In this document: positions 5,531 through 5,621 of the stretch, in pieces
How the letters are laid out: every line of letters starts with the position of its first letter
Position numbering within the stretch: the stretch's first letter is position 1
Assembly: GCA_900752305.1 (NCBI GenBank)
Contig: CAADUV010000320.1
Location: 1-5,621, forward strand
DNA length: 5,621 nucleotides
Origin: an uncultured Oscillospiraceae bacterium
GTDB taxonomy: Bacteria > Bacillota > Clostridia > Oscillospirales > Oscillospiraceae
Direction: 5' to 3'
Position numbers and translations under genes: made by a program
The notes under the pieces: generated by a model
Told to the model about the DNA's origin: nothing
Databases searched by the model: none
What the model saw: the letters and a program-made list of their open reading frames with translations, nothing else

Positions 5531-5621
5531 TTCCTTCTGCTTCTCCAGCAGCTTTTTCTTACGAGTGATGTCGCCGCCGTAGCACTTAGCCAAAACGTCC
5601 TTGCGCATGGCCTTGACGGTC
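5450..5621 (-). CDS. lepA: Elongation factor 4 (LepA) C-terminus, 5' part outside the window
   Basis: The last 56 residues and stop (TAA at 5450-5452) of LepA/EF-4 are visible, reading [17 protein letters not shown], then [18 protein letters not shown], and ending in [10 protein letters not shown]. The AKCYGGD-(I/V)-TRK(K/R)[11 protein letters not shown] stretch is a hallmark of the LepA-specific C-terminal domain, which reaches the ribosomal A site. LepA is a translational GTPase associated with ribosome biogenesis and with back-translocation in vitro; its GTPase domain lies beyond the window. The terminus looks complete and normal, so the insert behind it has not damaged the protein. Its usual downstream region has been replaced by the hairpin element, and a second copy of its tail lies 218 bp further on. 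Confidence 0.96.
   Translation of the reverse strand, partial: TVKAMRKDVLAKCYGGDITRKKKLLEKQKEGKKKMRNLGTVQVPTEAFLAVLKLDE

Overview
The window is GC-rich, with strong AGGAGG-type ribosome binding sites, dense same-strand packing and Firmicutes-type housekeeping genes (jag/khpB, a YaaO-like decarboxylase, holB, ricT, lepA). This points to a chromosomal segment of a high-GC Clostridia member, most likely an Oscillospiraceae-type gut anaerobe. The lineage is inferred from gene content and base composition, not from a marker gene.

Plus strand, 1-4643. The window opens inside jag/khpB (KH-R3H RNA-binding protein), which ends at 546 and is followed by a strong hairpin terminator (563-602). Then comes a tight four-gene run: a fold-type I PLP Orn/Lys/Arg decarboxylase-family protein (634-1944), holB (DNA polymerase III delta prime, 1982-2836), ricT (PSP1-domain partner of RNase Y, 2851-4134) and a YbaK-type aminoacyl-tRNA deacylase (4167-4643). 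Intergenic gaps are 37, 14 and 32 nt. The decarboxylase-holB-ricT order recalls the yaaO-tmk-yaaQ-yaaR-holB-yaaT cluster near the Bacillus origin, but tmk, yaaQ and yaaR are absent between them. A perfect 30-bp palindrome (4655-4684) ends this run and can also serve the convergent minus-strand gene.

Minus strand, 4699-5621. A GNAT acetyltransferase of the SSAT-like type (4699-5184) lies downstream of the 3' end of lepA (elongation factor 4; 5450-5621, cut by the window edge).

The most unusual part is 5231-5530. The last 82 bp of lepA, stop codon included, occur twice in direct orientation (5231-5312 and 5449-5530) with three differences, all at synonymous third codon positions. Between them lies about 136 bp holding four consecutive hairpins, bracketed by an 11-bp perfect inverted repeat (16 bp if a 3-nt bulge is allowed). 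This resembles a small structured non-autonomous element that sits at a gene's 3' end and leaves the gene intact while displacing an older copy of its tail. The rest of the window is ordinary core chromosome.
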